Source of the DNA: Sinomonas atrocyanea
GTDB taxonomy: Bacteria > Actinomycetota > Actinomycetes > Actinomycetales > Micrococcaceae
Assembly: GCF_001577305.1 (NCBI RefSeq)
Contig: NZ_CP014518.1
Location: 186,001-250,000, forward strand
Reading direction: 5' to 3'
Length of the DNA: 64,000 nucleotides
Part shown: positions 22,011 to 30,821 of the stretch, in pieces
Numbering within the stretch: position 1 is the first letter of the stretch
Layout: each line of letters begins with the position of its first letter
The notes under the pieces: generated by a model
Database searches by the model: none
Seen by the model: only the letters and a program-made list of their open reading frames with translations
What the model was told of the DNA's origin: nothing
Position numbers and translations under genes: made by a program

Positions 22011-24005
22011 TCAGCCGTTCCCCCCGCCCTTCTTGCCCGGGGGATTGCCGCTGTTGCCTGGGCCGGACGGCGCAGGGGCCGTGCTCGTCGTGTCGGTGGG
22101 CGACGGCGAGGGACTCGGTGCCGGGGGCGGCGGCGGTGCCTTCGCCACGATCAGGGACACCGTCCCGCCCTGGTCCACGCTGCCGTCCGCGGCCGGGTCC
22201 TGGTAGGTGACCGTGCCCGGCGCCGCGTTGGCGTCCTCCTGCTCCTGCACCGCGGCCTTGAGGCCGCGGTCCGCCAGGGCCTTCTGCGCGTCGGCGACCG
22301 CCATGCCGCGCAGGTTGGGGACGCTGACCTTGCCCGTGGAGACCGTCAGCTCCACCTCGGTCCCGAGTCCCACGGTCTGGCCCGCGCCGGGGTTGGTCGC
22401 GATGACGGTGCCGTAGGGCGCCTTGGGATCGTTGGCGAGGATCGAGCGCGGCTTGACCTGGAGCCCCAGCGCCTGCAGCGTCGAGCGGGCGCCCGACTCG
22501 GTGGCGCCGATGATCGAGGTGGGGATGGTCGCGTTGGCCGGTCCGTCCGAGATCTCGAGCGAGATCGAGGAGCCCTTCGCGAGCTGGGTGCCCGCGTCGG
22601 GCACCGTCTTGATCGCCGTGCCCTTGGGCACCGTGGGGTCCTTGGGGTGGGAGATGTTCGGCTGCAGGCCCAGCGACTGGAGCTTGAGCGCGGCCTCGGT
22701 CTCCGACATGTTGGTGACCGCCGGGACGGTGATCATCTGCACCGCGGAGGGCTGGTTCATGTACTGGTAGAGCAGCAGGCCGCCGCCGGTCGCCACGAGC
22801 AGCGCCATCACGAGCAGCACCACGATCCAGGTGCGCCGGCGGCCGCGTCCACGGCGGGCGCGCTCCTCGTCGCGGGCGTCGTCGAACTGGATGAGGTCGC
22901 CAGGCGGAGGCGCGTAGGCCGGGAACTCGCCCGTGTCGCCGAGGTGGGACGAGGACCCGGCCCCGTCCGCGGATTTTGCCCCGGCCCCGTCCGGTCCGGC
23001 GCCGTCCTGGCCCGGGCCCGCACCGTTCTGTCCGCCGCCCGACTCGCCGACGAGCCCGACCGCGGCGGTGGGGACCCCGCCGTCGTCCGCGGCGGCTCCG
23101 GCGGCGGCTCCCGCCGTGGCCGCGCCCCGACCGGGGCGGGCGGGGACGACGACGCCGGCCCGCGCCCCCCGCAGCGCGCGCTGGAAGGCGGCGGCGCTCT
23201 GGAAGCGGTCGTCGGGGTCCTTCTCGAGGGCGCGGTCCAGTACGCTCTGGAGCGCCGGCGTCACGTCGGGGTTGAAGTCGGCAGCGGGCCGGGGCACCGA
23301 CTGGACGTGCTGGTAGGCCACCGACACCGCGGACTCGCCCACGAAGGGCGGCCGCCCCGTGAGGAGCTCGTAGAGCAGGCACCCGGCCGAGTAGAGGTCG
23401 CTGCGGGCATCCACCACCTTGCCCTGCGCCTGCTCGGGGGAGAGGTACTGGGCGGTGCCGACCACGGCCTGGGTCTGGGTGACCGTCGCGGAGGTGTCCG
23501 CGGTGGCCCGGGCGATCCCGAAGTCCATGACCTTCACGGATCCGGGCTCGTTGCACGCCATGACGTTGGCGGGCTTGATGTCCCGGTGGATGATGCCGTG
23601 CTGGTGGCTGTACTCGAGCGCGGAGAGCACGCCGAGCAGGGCGTCGATGGAGTCGTCGATGCTCGGGGTCCCCTCGCGGATCACGTCCCGCAGGGTCCGG
23701 CCCTCGACGTACTCCATGACGATGTACGGCACCGCGACGCTGTGCGGCGAGAGCGGGTCCGAGTTGTGCTCGCCGGTGTCGTAGACGCCCACGATCGAGG
23801 GATGGTTGAGCCCGGCGACGGCGCGGGCCTCGCGTTCGAAGCGGGCCCGGAACTGCCCGTCGCGGGCCATGTCCGGGCGCAGCATCTTCACCGCGACCCG
23901 GCGCCCCAGCCGCAGGTCGAGGCCCTCGTAGACGTCCGCCATCCCGCCCCGGCCGATCAGCTCGCCGAGCTCGTATCTGCCCGAGAGGACGATGGGAGCG
24001 GGCAT
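22011..24005 (-). CDS. pknB: Serine/threonine protein kinase PknB with three PASTA domains
   Basis: 664 residues. The Hanks-type kinase domain (about 12-270) has the glycine loop IGRGGMADVY, the catalytic loop HRDIKPANV and DFG. The activation-loop region is TQTQAVVGTAQYLSPEQA. A charged and Pro/Gly-rich segment follows, then a membrane helix at about 397-418 and three extracellular PASTA repeats (about 425-630) that bind muropeptides or lipid II. A Pro/Ser tail ends the protein. It controls cell-wall growth and division, opposed by PstP in the same operon. The ATG at 24005 with AGGA upstream replaces a longer frame to 24095 that would overlap pknA. Confidence 0.97.
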   Translation of the reverse strand: MPAPIVLSGRYELGELIGRGGMADVYEGLDLRLGRRVAVKMLRPDMARDGQFRARFEREARAVAGLNHPSIVGVYDTGEHNSDPLSPHSVAVPYIVMEYVEGRTLRDVIREGTPSIDDSIDALLGVLSALEYSHQHGIIHRDIKPANVMACNEPGSVKVMDFGIARATADTSATVTQTQAVVGTAQYLSPEQAQGKVVDARSDLYSAGCLLYELLTGRPPFVGESAVSVAYQHVQSVPRPAADFNPDVTPALQSVLDRALEKDPDDRFQSAAAFQRALRGARAGVVVPARPGRGAATAGAAAGAAADDGGVPTAAVGLVGESGGGQNGAGPGQDGAGPDGAGAKSADGAGSSSHLGDTGEFPAYAPPPGDLIQFDDARDEERARRGRGRRRTWIVVLLVMALLVATGGGLLLYQYMNQPSAVQMITVPAVTNMSETEAALKLQSLGLQPNISHPKDPTVPKGTAIKTVPDAGTQLAKGSSISLEISDGPANATIPTSIIGATESGARSTLQALGLQVKPRSILANDPKAPYGTVIATNPGAGQTVGLGTEVELTVSTGKVSVPNLRGMAVADAQKALADRGLKAAVQEQEDANAAPGTVTYQDPAADGSVDQGGTVSLIVAKAPPPPPAPSPSPSPTDTTSTAPAPSGPGNSGNPPGKKGGGNG

Positions 24006-24054
24006 AGGCTCGTCCTCTCGTTCCAGGGGCGGGTGGGCGGAATAGGTCACAGGG

Positions 24055-25731
24055 TCAGCTGCTCGGGGCGATCGGCAGCGTGGACGGGAGGGCACCTGCT
24101 GTCTGCGACGGCGTCTGCGACTTGGCCGGGCTGCTCTTGGGCGGCGCGGTGGAGGACGGCGCGGGCGGCACGGTGACCGGCGGCTGGACCGAGAGGTAGG
24201 TGACGGTGATCGTCGACCCGACCGTGACCTGCCCCGCGGGCGTGACGTCGGTGACCTGGCCCATCGTTCCGGTCTGCGACTGGACGGCGTTGAGTGCCAC
24301 GTTCATGCCGAGCTCCTCGAGCTGTGACTTCACCTGAGTGTAGTTCTGCCCGATGTAGTTCGACGGGACGATCGTGACCGTGGCGGGCGCCGGCGGCGCC
24401 GTCGAGCTCGGCGGTTCGCTCGTGGGCGGCGCCGAGCTCGTGCTCGGGGCGGCGCTCGAGCTGCTCGGTGCGGTCGAGGGCAGCGGCGACGGGCTGAACA
24501 GCCCGGCGTTGGAGAGCCACACGCCGATCAGCACGAACAGGAGCAGGAGCAGCAGGGCCACGAGCGGCCACGTGAGCGGGCTGCGCTTGCGCTGCTTGCG
24601 GGCCACGGGCGGCTCGGGCTGCTCGTCGTCCTCCGGCGCGTACAGCGGCTGGTGCACGTCCTCGCCCGCGGCATCGGCCCCGCGGCCGCCGTCGCCCACG
24701 AGGGGCAGGGCCGACGTCGCGGGCGCGCCGCGCGAGGCCGAGGCACCCGCCGCTGCGGCGGCCGCAGCGGCTCCGGCGGCCAGGCCCGCGCCCCCGACGA
24801 CGGCGGTGGGGGCCGTCTGGCGCTGCAGCTTCCCGGTCGAGACCGCGTCCATCGCCTCGGTCGAGTCCTCCTGCAGGAGCATGCCCGGCACGGCGGCCTG
24901 GGCGGCCCGGATGTCGCCGCGGCGGATGGCCTCGGCCGCCTCCGCGAGCTTGATCGCGTTCGCCGGCCGGTTCCGGGGGTCCTTCGAGAGCATCGACATG
25001 AGCAGGGCGCGCACGGGGGCGGGAAGGTGCTCGGGCAGCGGCGGCGGGGCGTCGTTCACCTGGGCGAGCGCGATCGCGATCTGGCTCTCGCCCGAGAACG
25101 GGCGGTGGCCGGTGAGGCACTCGTAGCCGATCACGCCGAGCGAGTAGATGTCGCTCGAGCCCGTGGCCTGCTGGCCCGTGGCCTGCTCGGGGGCCAGGTA
25201 CTGCGCCGTGCCCATGACCTGGCCGGTCTGGGTCAGCGGGACCTGGTCGGCGAGGCGGGCGATGCCGAAGTCCGTGACCTTGACCCGGTGGTCCGGGGTG
25301 ATGAGCAGGTTCCCGGGCTTGACGTCGCGGTGCACGAGGCCCTGCCCGTGGGCGACCGCGAGGGCGCGGGCGGTCTGGGCGATGATGTTGAGGGTCCGGT
25401 CCGGGGAGAGGACACGCTCCCGCTCGAGGATCGCGCTGAGCGGCTCGCCCGGGACGAGCTCCATGACGAGGTAGGCGGAGCCCTCCGCCTCGCCGTAGTC
25501 GAAGACGTTGGCGATCCCGCTGTGGTTCAGCAGCGCGGTGTGGCGGGCCTCCGCGCGGAACCGCTCGAGGAAGCTCGGGTCGCCCGCGTACTCCTCCTTG
25601 AGGATCTTGATCGCGACGATGCGTCCGAGCACCTCGTCGCGGGCACGCCACACCTCGCCCATGCCCCCGATGGCGATCCGGCTCTGCAGCTGGTACCTGC
25701 CGCCCAAGGTGATGCCTGACGTCGGTCTCAC
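24055..25731 (-). CDS. pknA: Serine/threonine protein kinase PknA-type with a PASTA-like domain
   Basis: 558 residues from a GTG that overlaps the pbpA stop (GTGA). The kinase domain (about 14-275) has IAIGGMGEVWRARD, HRDVKPGNLL, DFGIARL and TQTGQVMGTAQYLAPEQ. An Ala-rich cytoplasmic linker leads to a membrane helix at about 385-408. Outside it lie a Ser/Thr/Pro-rich stretch and one PASTA-like unit at about 447-512 (YIGQNYTQVKSQLEELGM). Mycobacterial PknA has no PASTA unit, so the sensing part here differs. It probably phosphorylates division and wall proteins together with PknB, which is encoded 49 bp downstream. Confidence 0.96.
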   Translation of the reverse strand: MRPTSGITLGGRYQLQSRIAIGGMGEVWRARDEVLGRIVAIKILKEEYAGDPSFLERFRAEARHTALLNHSGIANVFDYGEAEGSAYLVMELVPGEPLSAILERERVLSPDRTLNIIAQTARALAVAHGQGLVHRDVKPGNLLITPDHRVKVTDFGIARLADQVPLTQTGQVMGTAQYLAPEQATGQQATGSSDIYSLGVIGYECLTGHRPFSGESQIAIALAQVNDAPPPLPEHLPAPVRALLMSMLSKDPRNRPANAIKLAEAAEAIRRGDIRAAQAAVPGMLLQEDSTEAMDAVSTGKLQRQTAPTAVVGGAGLAAGAAAAAAAAGASASRGAPATSALPLVGDGGRGADAAGEDVHQPLYAPEDDEQPEPPVARKQRKRSPLTWPLVALLLLLLFVLIGVWLSNAGLFSPSPLPSTAPSSSSAAPSTSSAPPTSEPPSSTAPPAPATVTIVPSNYIGQNYTQVKSQLEELGMNVALNAVQSQTGTMGQVTDVTPAGQVTVGSTITVTYLSVQPPVTVPPAPSSTAPPKSSPAKSQTPSQTAGALPSTLPIAPSS

Positions 25732-27203
25732 TTATTCAACACCGCCTCAAAGATCTTTCTCGCTGTCGGACTGGTCAGCGCGGCGCCCTGGTAGATGTCA
25801 ACACCTTCCATCACCACGGTCACCTGAACCTGGGGGTTGTCCGCGGGAGCGAACCCGGTGAACCAGGAATTGTTCAGCATCTGGCCCTTGCTGTTGGTCA
25901 CACCGAGCTCCGCGGTGCCGGTCTTGCCCGCCACCTTGACGCCCGGGACCGCGGCCGCGCCGGCGATGCCCTGCGAGACCACGTCGGTCATCCACTCGGT
26001 GATCTGGCGGGCGATGTCCGGCGTCGTGGACGTGCGCAGCACCTCAGGCTTGGGCTCCGAGACGACATGGAGGTCCGGGGCCGTGATGCTCTTGACGAGC
26101 GAGGGCTTCATCTGGACGCCGCCGTTCGCGATCGCGCTCGTCACGAGGGCGATCTGCAGCGGGGAGGCCTTCACATCGAACTGGCCGATCGCGGACTGGG
26201 CGAGCTGCGCCTGGTTGAGCTTCTGCGGCCAGACCCCGGGGGAGTAGTCGAGGTGCAGCTGGTCCCCGGCGTCCTGGCCGTAGCCGAACGCCGCCGCCTG
26301 CTTGGCGATGGCGTCCTGGCCCAGGTCGAGGGCGATCGAGGCGAACGGCGTGTTGCAGGACTGCTCGAGGGCGAAGGCGAAGTCCGCCTTGTCGCGCGTG
26401 TAGCAGTTGCCGCCGGCGTAGTTCGGCAGCTGCGTGTTGGTCCCCGGCAGCGTCATCTGGGCCGGGTTGGGCAGGACGGAGTCCTTGTTGTACTTCCCCG
26501 AGGCCAGCGCCGCCGCCGTGTCCACGAGCTTGAACACCGACCCGGGCGCCAGCAGCGCGCCGGTGGGGCCGCTGACACCCTGGTTGAGGTTGATGCCCTG
26601 CTCGGACTGGATCTTCTGCATCGCTGCCGACGCCGCCGCCTGGTCCTGCGTGGCGATGAGGTTCGGGTCGTAGCTGGGCTTGGAGACCATGGCGATGATC
26701 GCCCCGGTCTTCGGGTTCGTCACGACGATCGAGCCGCGCTGGCCGTCGGGGATGAGGTCGTAGGCGAGCTTCTGGATGGCCGGGTCGATCGTGAGCTCGA
26801 CCGAGGCCCCCTGCGGCTGCTCGCCGAGGAAGAGCTGGCGGATCCGGTCCATGAGCAGCTCGTCGGAGCGGCCCGTGAGGGTCGAGTTCATCGTGTTCTC
26901 GAGGCCCGAGGAGCCGTACACGTTCGAGTAGAAGCCGGTGATGCCCGCGTACAGGTCCTGCCCCGGGAAGGTGCGCTGGAACTTGCACGTGTCGGAGCCG
27001 CTCTCCACGGACTGCGCGATCGGCTTGCCGGCCACCAGGATCGGCCCGCGCTCCTGGCAGAACGTCTGCAGGATCGCCCGGTTGTTCCAGGAGTTCTTGT
27101 TGAGGTCGTCCGCCCCGATGACCTGCACGTAGCTGATGGCGCCGAGGATGAGGGCGAACATGACCGCGATCGCGATCCACGCATTCCTGATCGCCTGGTT
27201 CAT
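25728..27203 (-). CDS. pbpA: Penicillin-binding protein PbpA (class B transpeptidase)
   Basis: 491 residues. One N-terminal membrane helix (about 7-28) is followed by a dimerisation region and a transpeptidase domain with the three active-site motifs: SVFK in LLAPGSVFKLV, SCN in ALEQSCNTPF, and KTG in VAGKTGTAELG. It cross-links peptidoglycan, probably in partnership with the SEDS polymerase RodA encoded just before it. The ATG at 27203 overlaps the rodA stop (ATGA) and the stop overlaps the pknA start, so all three are coupled. A much longer in-frame ORF extending back to 28679 is a shadow of rodA and is ignored. Confidence 0.97.
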   Translation of the reverse strand: MNQAIRNAWIAIAVMFALILGAISYVQVIGADDLNKNSWNNRAILQTFCQERGPILVAGKPIAQSVESGSDTCKFQRTFPGQDLYAGITGFYSNVYGSSGLENTMNSTLTGRSDELLMDRIRQLFLGEQPQGASVELTIDPAIQKLAYDLIPDGQRGSIVVTNPKTGAIIAMVSKPSYDPNLIATQDQAAASAAMQKIQSEQGINLNQGVSGPTGALLAPGSVFKLVDTAAALASGKYNKDSVLPNPAQMTLPGTNTQLPNYAGGNCYTRDKADFAFALEQSCNTPFASIALDLGQDAIAKQAAAFGYGQDAGDQLHLDYSPGVWPQKLNQAQLAQSAIGQFDVKASPLQIALVTSAIANGGVQMKPSLVKSITAPDLHVVSEPKPEVLRTSTTPDIARQITEWMTDVVSQGIAGAAAVPGVKVAGKTGTAELGVTNSKGQMLNNSWFTGFAPADNPQVQVTVVMEGVDIYQGAALTSPTARKIFEAVLNK

Positions 27204-28621
27204 CGGGTCCTCACCGCCTGCGTGGTCATGGTGTCTCCGGGTTGGGCCAGGTCGGCGTGCCGCGCGCTGCCGTGGCCGTCGTCGGCCACGAGGGGCCCTT
27301 GGGCCGTGGGCCTGCGTGCCGCGTTCGAGATCACGAGCAGCAGGGCCACGATGATCCAGTTCGCGAGCAGCGAGGAGCCGCCGGCGGCGAGGAACGGCGT
27401 CGTGAGGCCGGTCAGCGGGATGAGGCGCGTGACTCCGCCGATGATCACGAAGACCTGGAGTCCGATCGCGGCCGAGAGCGCCGAGGCGAGCAGCTTGCCG
27501 AACGAGTCGCGGGCGCCGAGCGCGGCGCGGAAGCCCCTCGTGACGAGCAGGGCGTAGAGCAGCACGATCGCGAACAGGCCCACGAGGCCCAGCTCCTCGC
27601 CGAACGAGGCCACGATCATGTCCGAGTGCGAGAACGGGACGAGGTCCGGGCGCCCCTGGCCGAGGCCCGTGCCGAGCAGGCCGCCGTTGGCCATGCCGAA
27701 CAGGCCCTGGACGATCTGGTAGCTGCTGCCCGAGGTGCGCCCGTAGACCTCCGGGGAGAAGGCGTTGAGCCAGCCGTCGATGCGCAGGCGGATGTGCGGC
27801 AGCGCCAGGCTCGCGGCCATCGCGCCCGCGAACATGAGCAGGACGCCGAGGATCGCCCAGCTCACGCGGCTCGTGGCGATGTAGATCGTGGAGATGAAGA
27901 TGCCGAAGAACAGGATGGACATGCCGAGGTCGTGCTGGAAGATGAGGATGCCGATGGCCGCGAGCCACGCCACGACCATCGGGCCGAGGTCCTTGAACCG
28001 CGGCAGCTGCAGCTTCCCGATCCGGCGTCCCGCGAGCAGGATGAGGTCCCGGTTCGTGGACAGGTAGCCGGCAAAGAACACCGCGATGGTGATCTTCGCG
28101 ACCTCGCCGGGCTGGAAGGTCGAGCCGCCGATCCGGATCCACACCTGGGCGCCGTTGATCTCGCCCGCGGTGATGCCGGGGACGAGGGGCAGGAGCAGCA
28201 GGACCGCGCTCACGATCAGTGAGATGTAGGTGAACCGGCGCAGGATGCGGTGGTCGCGCAGGAACCAGACCACGGCGATCGCCAGCACCATCCCTACCAC
28301 GGTCCAGCGCGCCTGCGTGTTGCCGTAGTCGGTCTGCGGCGTATCGAGCCGGTGGATCATCGCCAGGCCCAGGCCGTTGAGCGTGACCACGATGGGAAGG
28401 ATGAGCGGATCGGCATACTTCGCGCGGAAGCGCAGCACCGCGTGGATCGCCAGGGCCGGGACGGCCAGGAGGGCCTCTTGGAGCCAGAAGTCGCTGCCGA
28501 AGGCGGTGCCGTCCTGCAGGCCCTTCATCGTGTTCGCGCCGATGGACACGGCGAAGGCCAGGAGCAGGAGCAGCAGCTCCACGTTCCGCCGTGGCTTCTC
28601 CACGGTCTCCACGCCGCTCAT
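27200..28621 (-). CDS. rodA: SEDS peptidoglycan glycosyltransferase RodA/FtsW family
   Basis: 473 residues with ten or more membrane helices beginning at about residue 16. SEDS signatures include the GEINGAQVWIRIGG..FQPGEVAK region between helices, FQHDLGMSILFFGIF with the conserved Asp, and, near the end, GGVTRLIPLTGLTTPFLAAGGSS. It polymerises lipid II glycan strands during elongation or septation with PbpA. Its ATG overlaps the pstP stop as ATGA. The C-terminal 40 residues are a hydrophilic cytoplasmic tail, longer than in E. coli RodA. Its place between pstP and pbpA is the conserved actinobacterial order. Confidence 0.97.
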   Translation of the reverse strand: MSGVETVEKPRRNVELLLLLLAFAVSIGANTMKGLQDGTAFGSDFWLQEALLAVPALAIHAVLRFRAKYADPLILPIVVTLNGLGLAMIHRLDTPQTDYGNTQARWTVVGMVLAIAVVWFLRDHRILRRFTYISLIVSAVLLLLPLVPGITAGEINGAQVWIRIGGSTFQPGEVAKITIAVFFAGYLSTNRDLILLAGRRIGKLQLPRFKDLGPMVVAWLAAIGILIFQHDLGMSILFFGIFISTIYIATSRVSWAILGVLLMFAGAMAASLALPHIRLRIDGWLNAFSPEVYGRTSGSSYQIVQGLFGMANGGLLGTGLGQGRPDLVPFSHSDMIVASFGEELGLVGLFAIVLLYALLVTRGFRAALGARDSFGKLLASALSAAIGLQVFVIIGGVTRLIPLTGLTTPFLAAGGSSLLANWIIVALLLVISNAARRPTAQGPLVADDGHGSARHADLAQPGDTMTTQAVRTR

Positions 28622-30345
28622 CGGGTGCCTCCCAGGCAAGGGTCGGGGGTGGTGGTCGGGCTGGGGCTCGCGCTGGCACTCGCGCTCGGCGCGGCAGAGC
28701 CTGAGGCCGAAGGCTTCGCGCTGGCGGATGGCTTCGCGCTGGCCGACGGGGCCGTGCCGGCCCCCGCCGTGCCCGACGGGGCCGGGCTCGCGGTGGCGCC
28801 CGAGCCGGGCAGGCAGCCTCTCGGGTCGGCCTGGATGCCCTTCACGATGTCCTCGGCGGCCTCGAGGCCGTCCGCGGGCACGCCGGCGCGGAGCCGCTGC
28901 TGCGTGTACGGGCTCAGCGAGTCGAGGGGGATGTTGGTGGCCGAGTGGACGTGCGAGAGGGAGATGGGGCCCAGCTGCTGCGAGACGCCGTTGTAGATGG
29001 CTACCCGGTTGTCGTAGGCGCCCACGTAGTAGCGGGTCTGGGTCCAGGCGTAGCCGAACCAGACGCCGAGGATGAGGGCCAGGGCGGCGATCGCGCCGAG
29101 CCCGATCCGGAACCAGCGCCGCACGGGACGGACCGGTGCGGGGGGCTCCTCCGCGTCCTCCTCGGGCTCGGGGCTGCGGTGGGTGAGGATCGCGGCAGCG
29201 CGGCGCGCGGCCGTGCGGCTGGCGACCGAGGGGAGCGAGCCCGTCTCGGCGGCGGAGGCGGCGGCGCCCACGAGTTCGTGCGGACGGGAGTCGAGCTCCC
29301 GGCGGAGCACCTCGGCGGAGAGATGGGCGCCGAGGTTCGGGTCCGTCTCCGGCTCCTCGCGGCCGGTCTCGCCGCCTTCGCCCTCGGGGACCGTCGTCTC
29401 GCCGGTCTCCGCGGCGGGCGGCTCCGGCGACGCCGCGGCGGCGGGCGCCGAGGCCGGTGCGCCCTCGGCGGCCGCGGCCTGCTCGGCCGCGTTGGCGCGG
29501 GGCGGGTTCGCGGCGGCAGCCGAGGTCACGGGCGTGCGGGCGGCCGCCGCTGCGGTGAGGGTCGCTGCAGCCGGGGCCTGCGCGGGCGGTGCCGCCTCGC
29601 CGTCGTCCTCCCCGGCGGCGACGACGTCGGCGACGATCACGGTCACGTTGTCCGGTGCCCCCGCGGCCAGGGTGAGCTCGACGAGGCGGTCGGCGCACTC
29701 GGCCAGGTCCTCGATCTCCCCCAGCGTGCGGTGCACGAGTGGCAGGGGAACGTAGTTGAGGCCGTCGGAGCACAGGAGCCAGCGCTCGCCCTCGACCGCC
29801 GGGAACGTGGCCAGGTCCAGCTCGGGGCTCGCGTCCACGTCACCGAGGACCCGCATGAGCACGTTCTTGTGCGGGTGGGTCTCGGCCTCTTCCGGACGGA
29901 GGCGGCCCTCGTTGATGAGCCGCTGGACGAAGGTGTGGTCGGTGGAGACCTGCTCGAGGTCGTTGCCGCGCAGCCGGTAGGCGCGCGAATCGCCGATGTG
30001 GGCGAACGCGAAGGTCCCGTCGGAGAGCAGGAGGGCCGTGACGGTGGTGCCCATCCCGGCCAGGAGCGGATTCGCGCTGACGAGCTCGGACAGGAGGGAG
30101 TTCGCGGTCTGGATCTCGTCGGCGAGCTGGGTCGCCGCCTCGCCCTGCTCGTACCCGCCGTGGTCGAGGTGGATGAGGTCCAGGACGGTGGAGGCGCTCG
30201 CCACGTCGCCGCCCGCGTGCCCGCCCATGCCGTCGGCAACCACCATGAGATGACGGCCCGCGTAGGCGGAGTCGTCATTCTTCGAGCGGAGCCGGCCCAC
30301 GTCGGAGCGGGCCGCGTAGCGCAGGATCAGCGGGGCCTCTGCCAA
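28618..30345 (-). CDS. pstP: PP2C-type Ser/Thr phosphatase PstP
   Basis: 575 residues. The PP2C domain (about 5-235) has the metal-binding motifs RSKNDDSAY, VVADGMGGHAGG, AHIGDSRAYRL and CSDGLNY, plus APDNVTVIVADV near its end. An Ala/Glu-rich cytoplasmic region, a membrane helix at about 410-433 and an external tail with YNGVSQQLGPISL follow. The C-terminus is Ser/Ala-rich. It dephosphorylates PknA/PknB and their targets. The start is taken as the TTG at 30345 (LAEAPLILRYAARSD), with GAGG about 8 nt upstream and 2 nt after the fhaB stop, because family members start with M-A-E at that point and no ATG or GTG fits. Confidence 0.95.
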   Translation of the reverse strand: MAEAPLILRYAARSDVGRLRSKNDDSAYAGRHLMVVADGMGGHAGGDVASASTVLDLIHLDHGGYEQGEAATQLADEIQTANSLLSELVSANPLLAGMGTTVTALLLSDGTFAFAHIGDSRAYRLRGNDLEQVSTDHTFVQRLINEGRLRPEEAETHPHKNVLMRVLGDVDASPELDLATFPAVEGERWLLCSDGLNYVPLPLVHRTLGEIEDLAECADRLVELTLAAGAPDNVTVIVADVVAAGEDDGEAAPPAQAPAAATLTAAAAARTPVTSAAAANPPRANAAEQAAAAEGAPASAPAAAASPEPPAAETGETTVPEGEGGETGREEPETDPNLGAHLSAEVLRRELDSRPHELVGAAASAAETGSLPSVASRTAARRAAAILTHRSPEPEEDAEEPPAPVRPVRRWFRIGLGAIAALALILGVWFGYAWTQTRYYVGAYDNRVAIYNGVSQQLGPISLSHVHSATNIPLDSLSPYTQQRLRAGVPADGLEAAEDIVKGIQADPRGCLPGSGATASPAPSGTAGAGTAPSASAKPSASAKPSASGSAAPSASASASPSPTTTPDPCLGGTR

Positions 30346-30347
30346 GG

Positions 30348-30821
30348 TCAGGGCCTCAGCTCGATCACAGTCTTGCCGATCCGGATCGGCACGTTCAGCT
30401 CCACGGGCTGGGCGCGGGTGAGCTGCTGGTCCGCGAGGTAGGTGCCGTTCGTGGAGCCGAGGTCCTCGATGAACCAGCGGCTGCCCTGCGGGAACAGGCG
30501 GGCGTGGCGGCCGGAGGCGTAGTCGTCCTCGAGCACGAGCGTGGCCTCCTGGGCCCGCCCGAGCAGCACGGGGCTGCCCTCGAGCGGCAGGCTGGTCCCG
30601 GCAAGGGGCCCCTCGACGACGACGAGGCGGTGCGCCTGCTGGCGCACGGGCGGCTCGGCGAGCTCGGGGTTGCGCCGCACCTGGCGGGCGGTGGGGGCGC
30701 CGGTCTTGTTCCGCCGCCCGACGGCGAGGTCCCGGCGCATCGCGCCCACGACGCTGAAGACGAGCAGCCACAGGAGCAGGAGGAACCCCAGCCGCAGGGC
30801 GGTGAGCGTCAGCTCGTTCAC
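30348..30821 (-). CDS. fhaB: FHA-domain membrane protein FhaB (FipA)
   Basis: 157 residues from a GTG that overlaps the fhaA stop (GTGA). One membrane helix occupies about residues 8-27. A basic linker contains a conserved Thr (NKTGAPTARQ) that in mycobacteria is phosphorylated by the partner kinase. The FHA phosphothreonine-binding domain (about 75-155) shows VLLGRAQEATLVLEDDYASG, the H-A-R-L-F strand and GSTNGTYL. It links kinase signalling to division and wall synthesis, and in mycobacteria binds FtsZ and FtsQ partners. GAGGGAACGC lies just before the GTG. Confidence 0.95.
   Translation of the reverse strand: MNELTLTALRLGFLLLLWLLVFSVVGAMRRDLAVGRRNKTGAPTARQVRRNPELAEPPVRQQAHRLVVVEGPLAGTSLPLEGSPVLLGRAQEATLVLEDDYASGRHARLFPQGSRWFIEDLGSTNGTYLADQQLTRAQPVELNVPIRIGKTVIELRP

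Noticed and set aside
25728..28679. A 983-codon minus-strand frame covering pbpA and more
   Set aside because: Only the last 491 codons are PbpA. The front part is the out-of-frame shadow of rodA.
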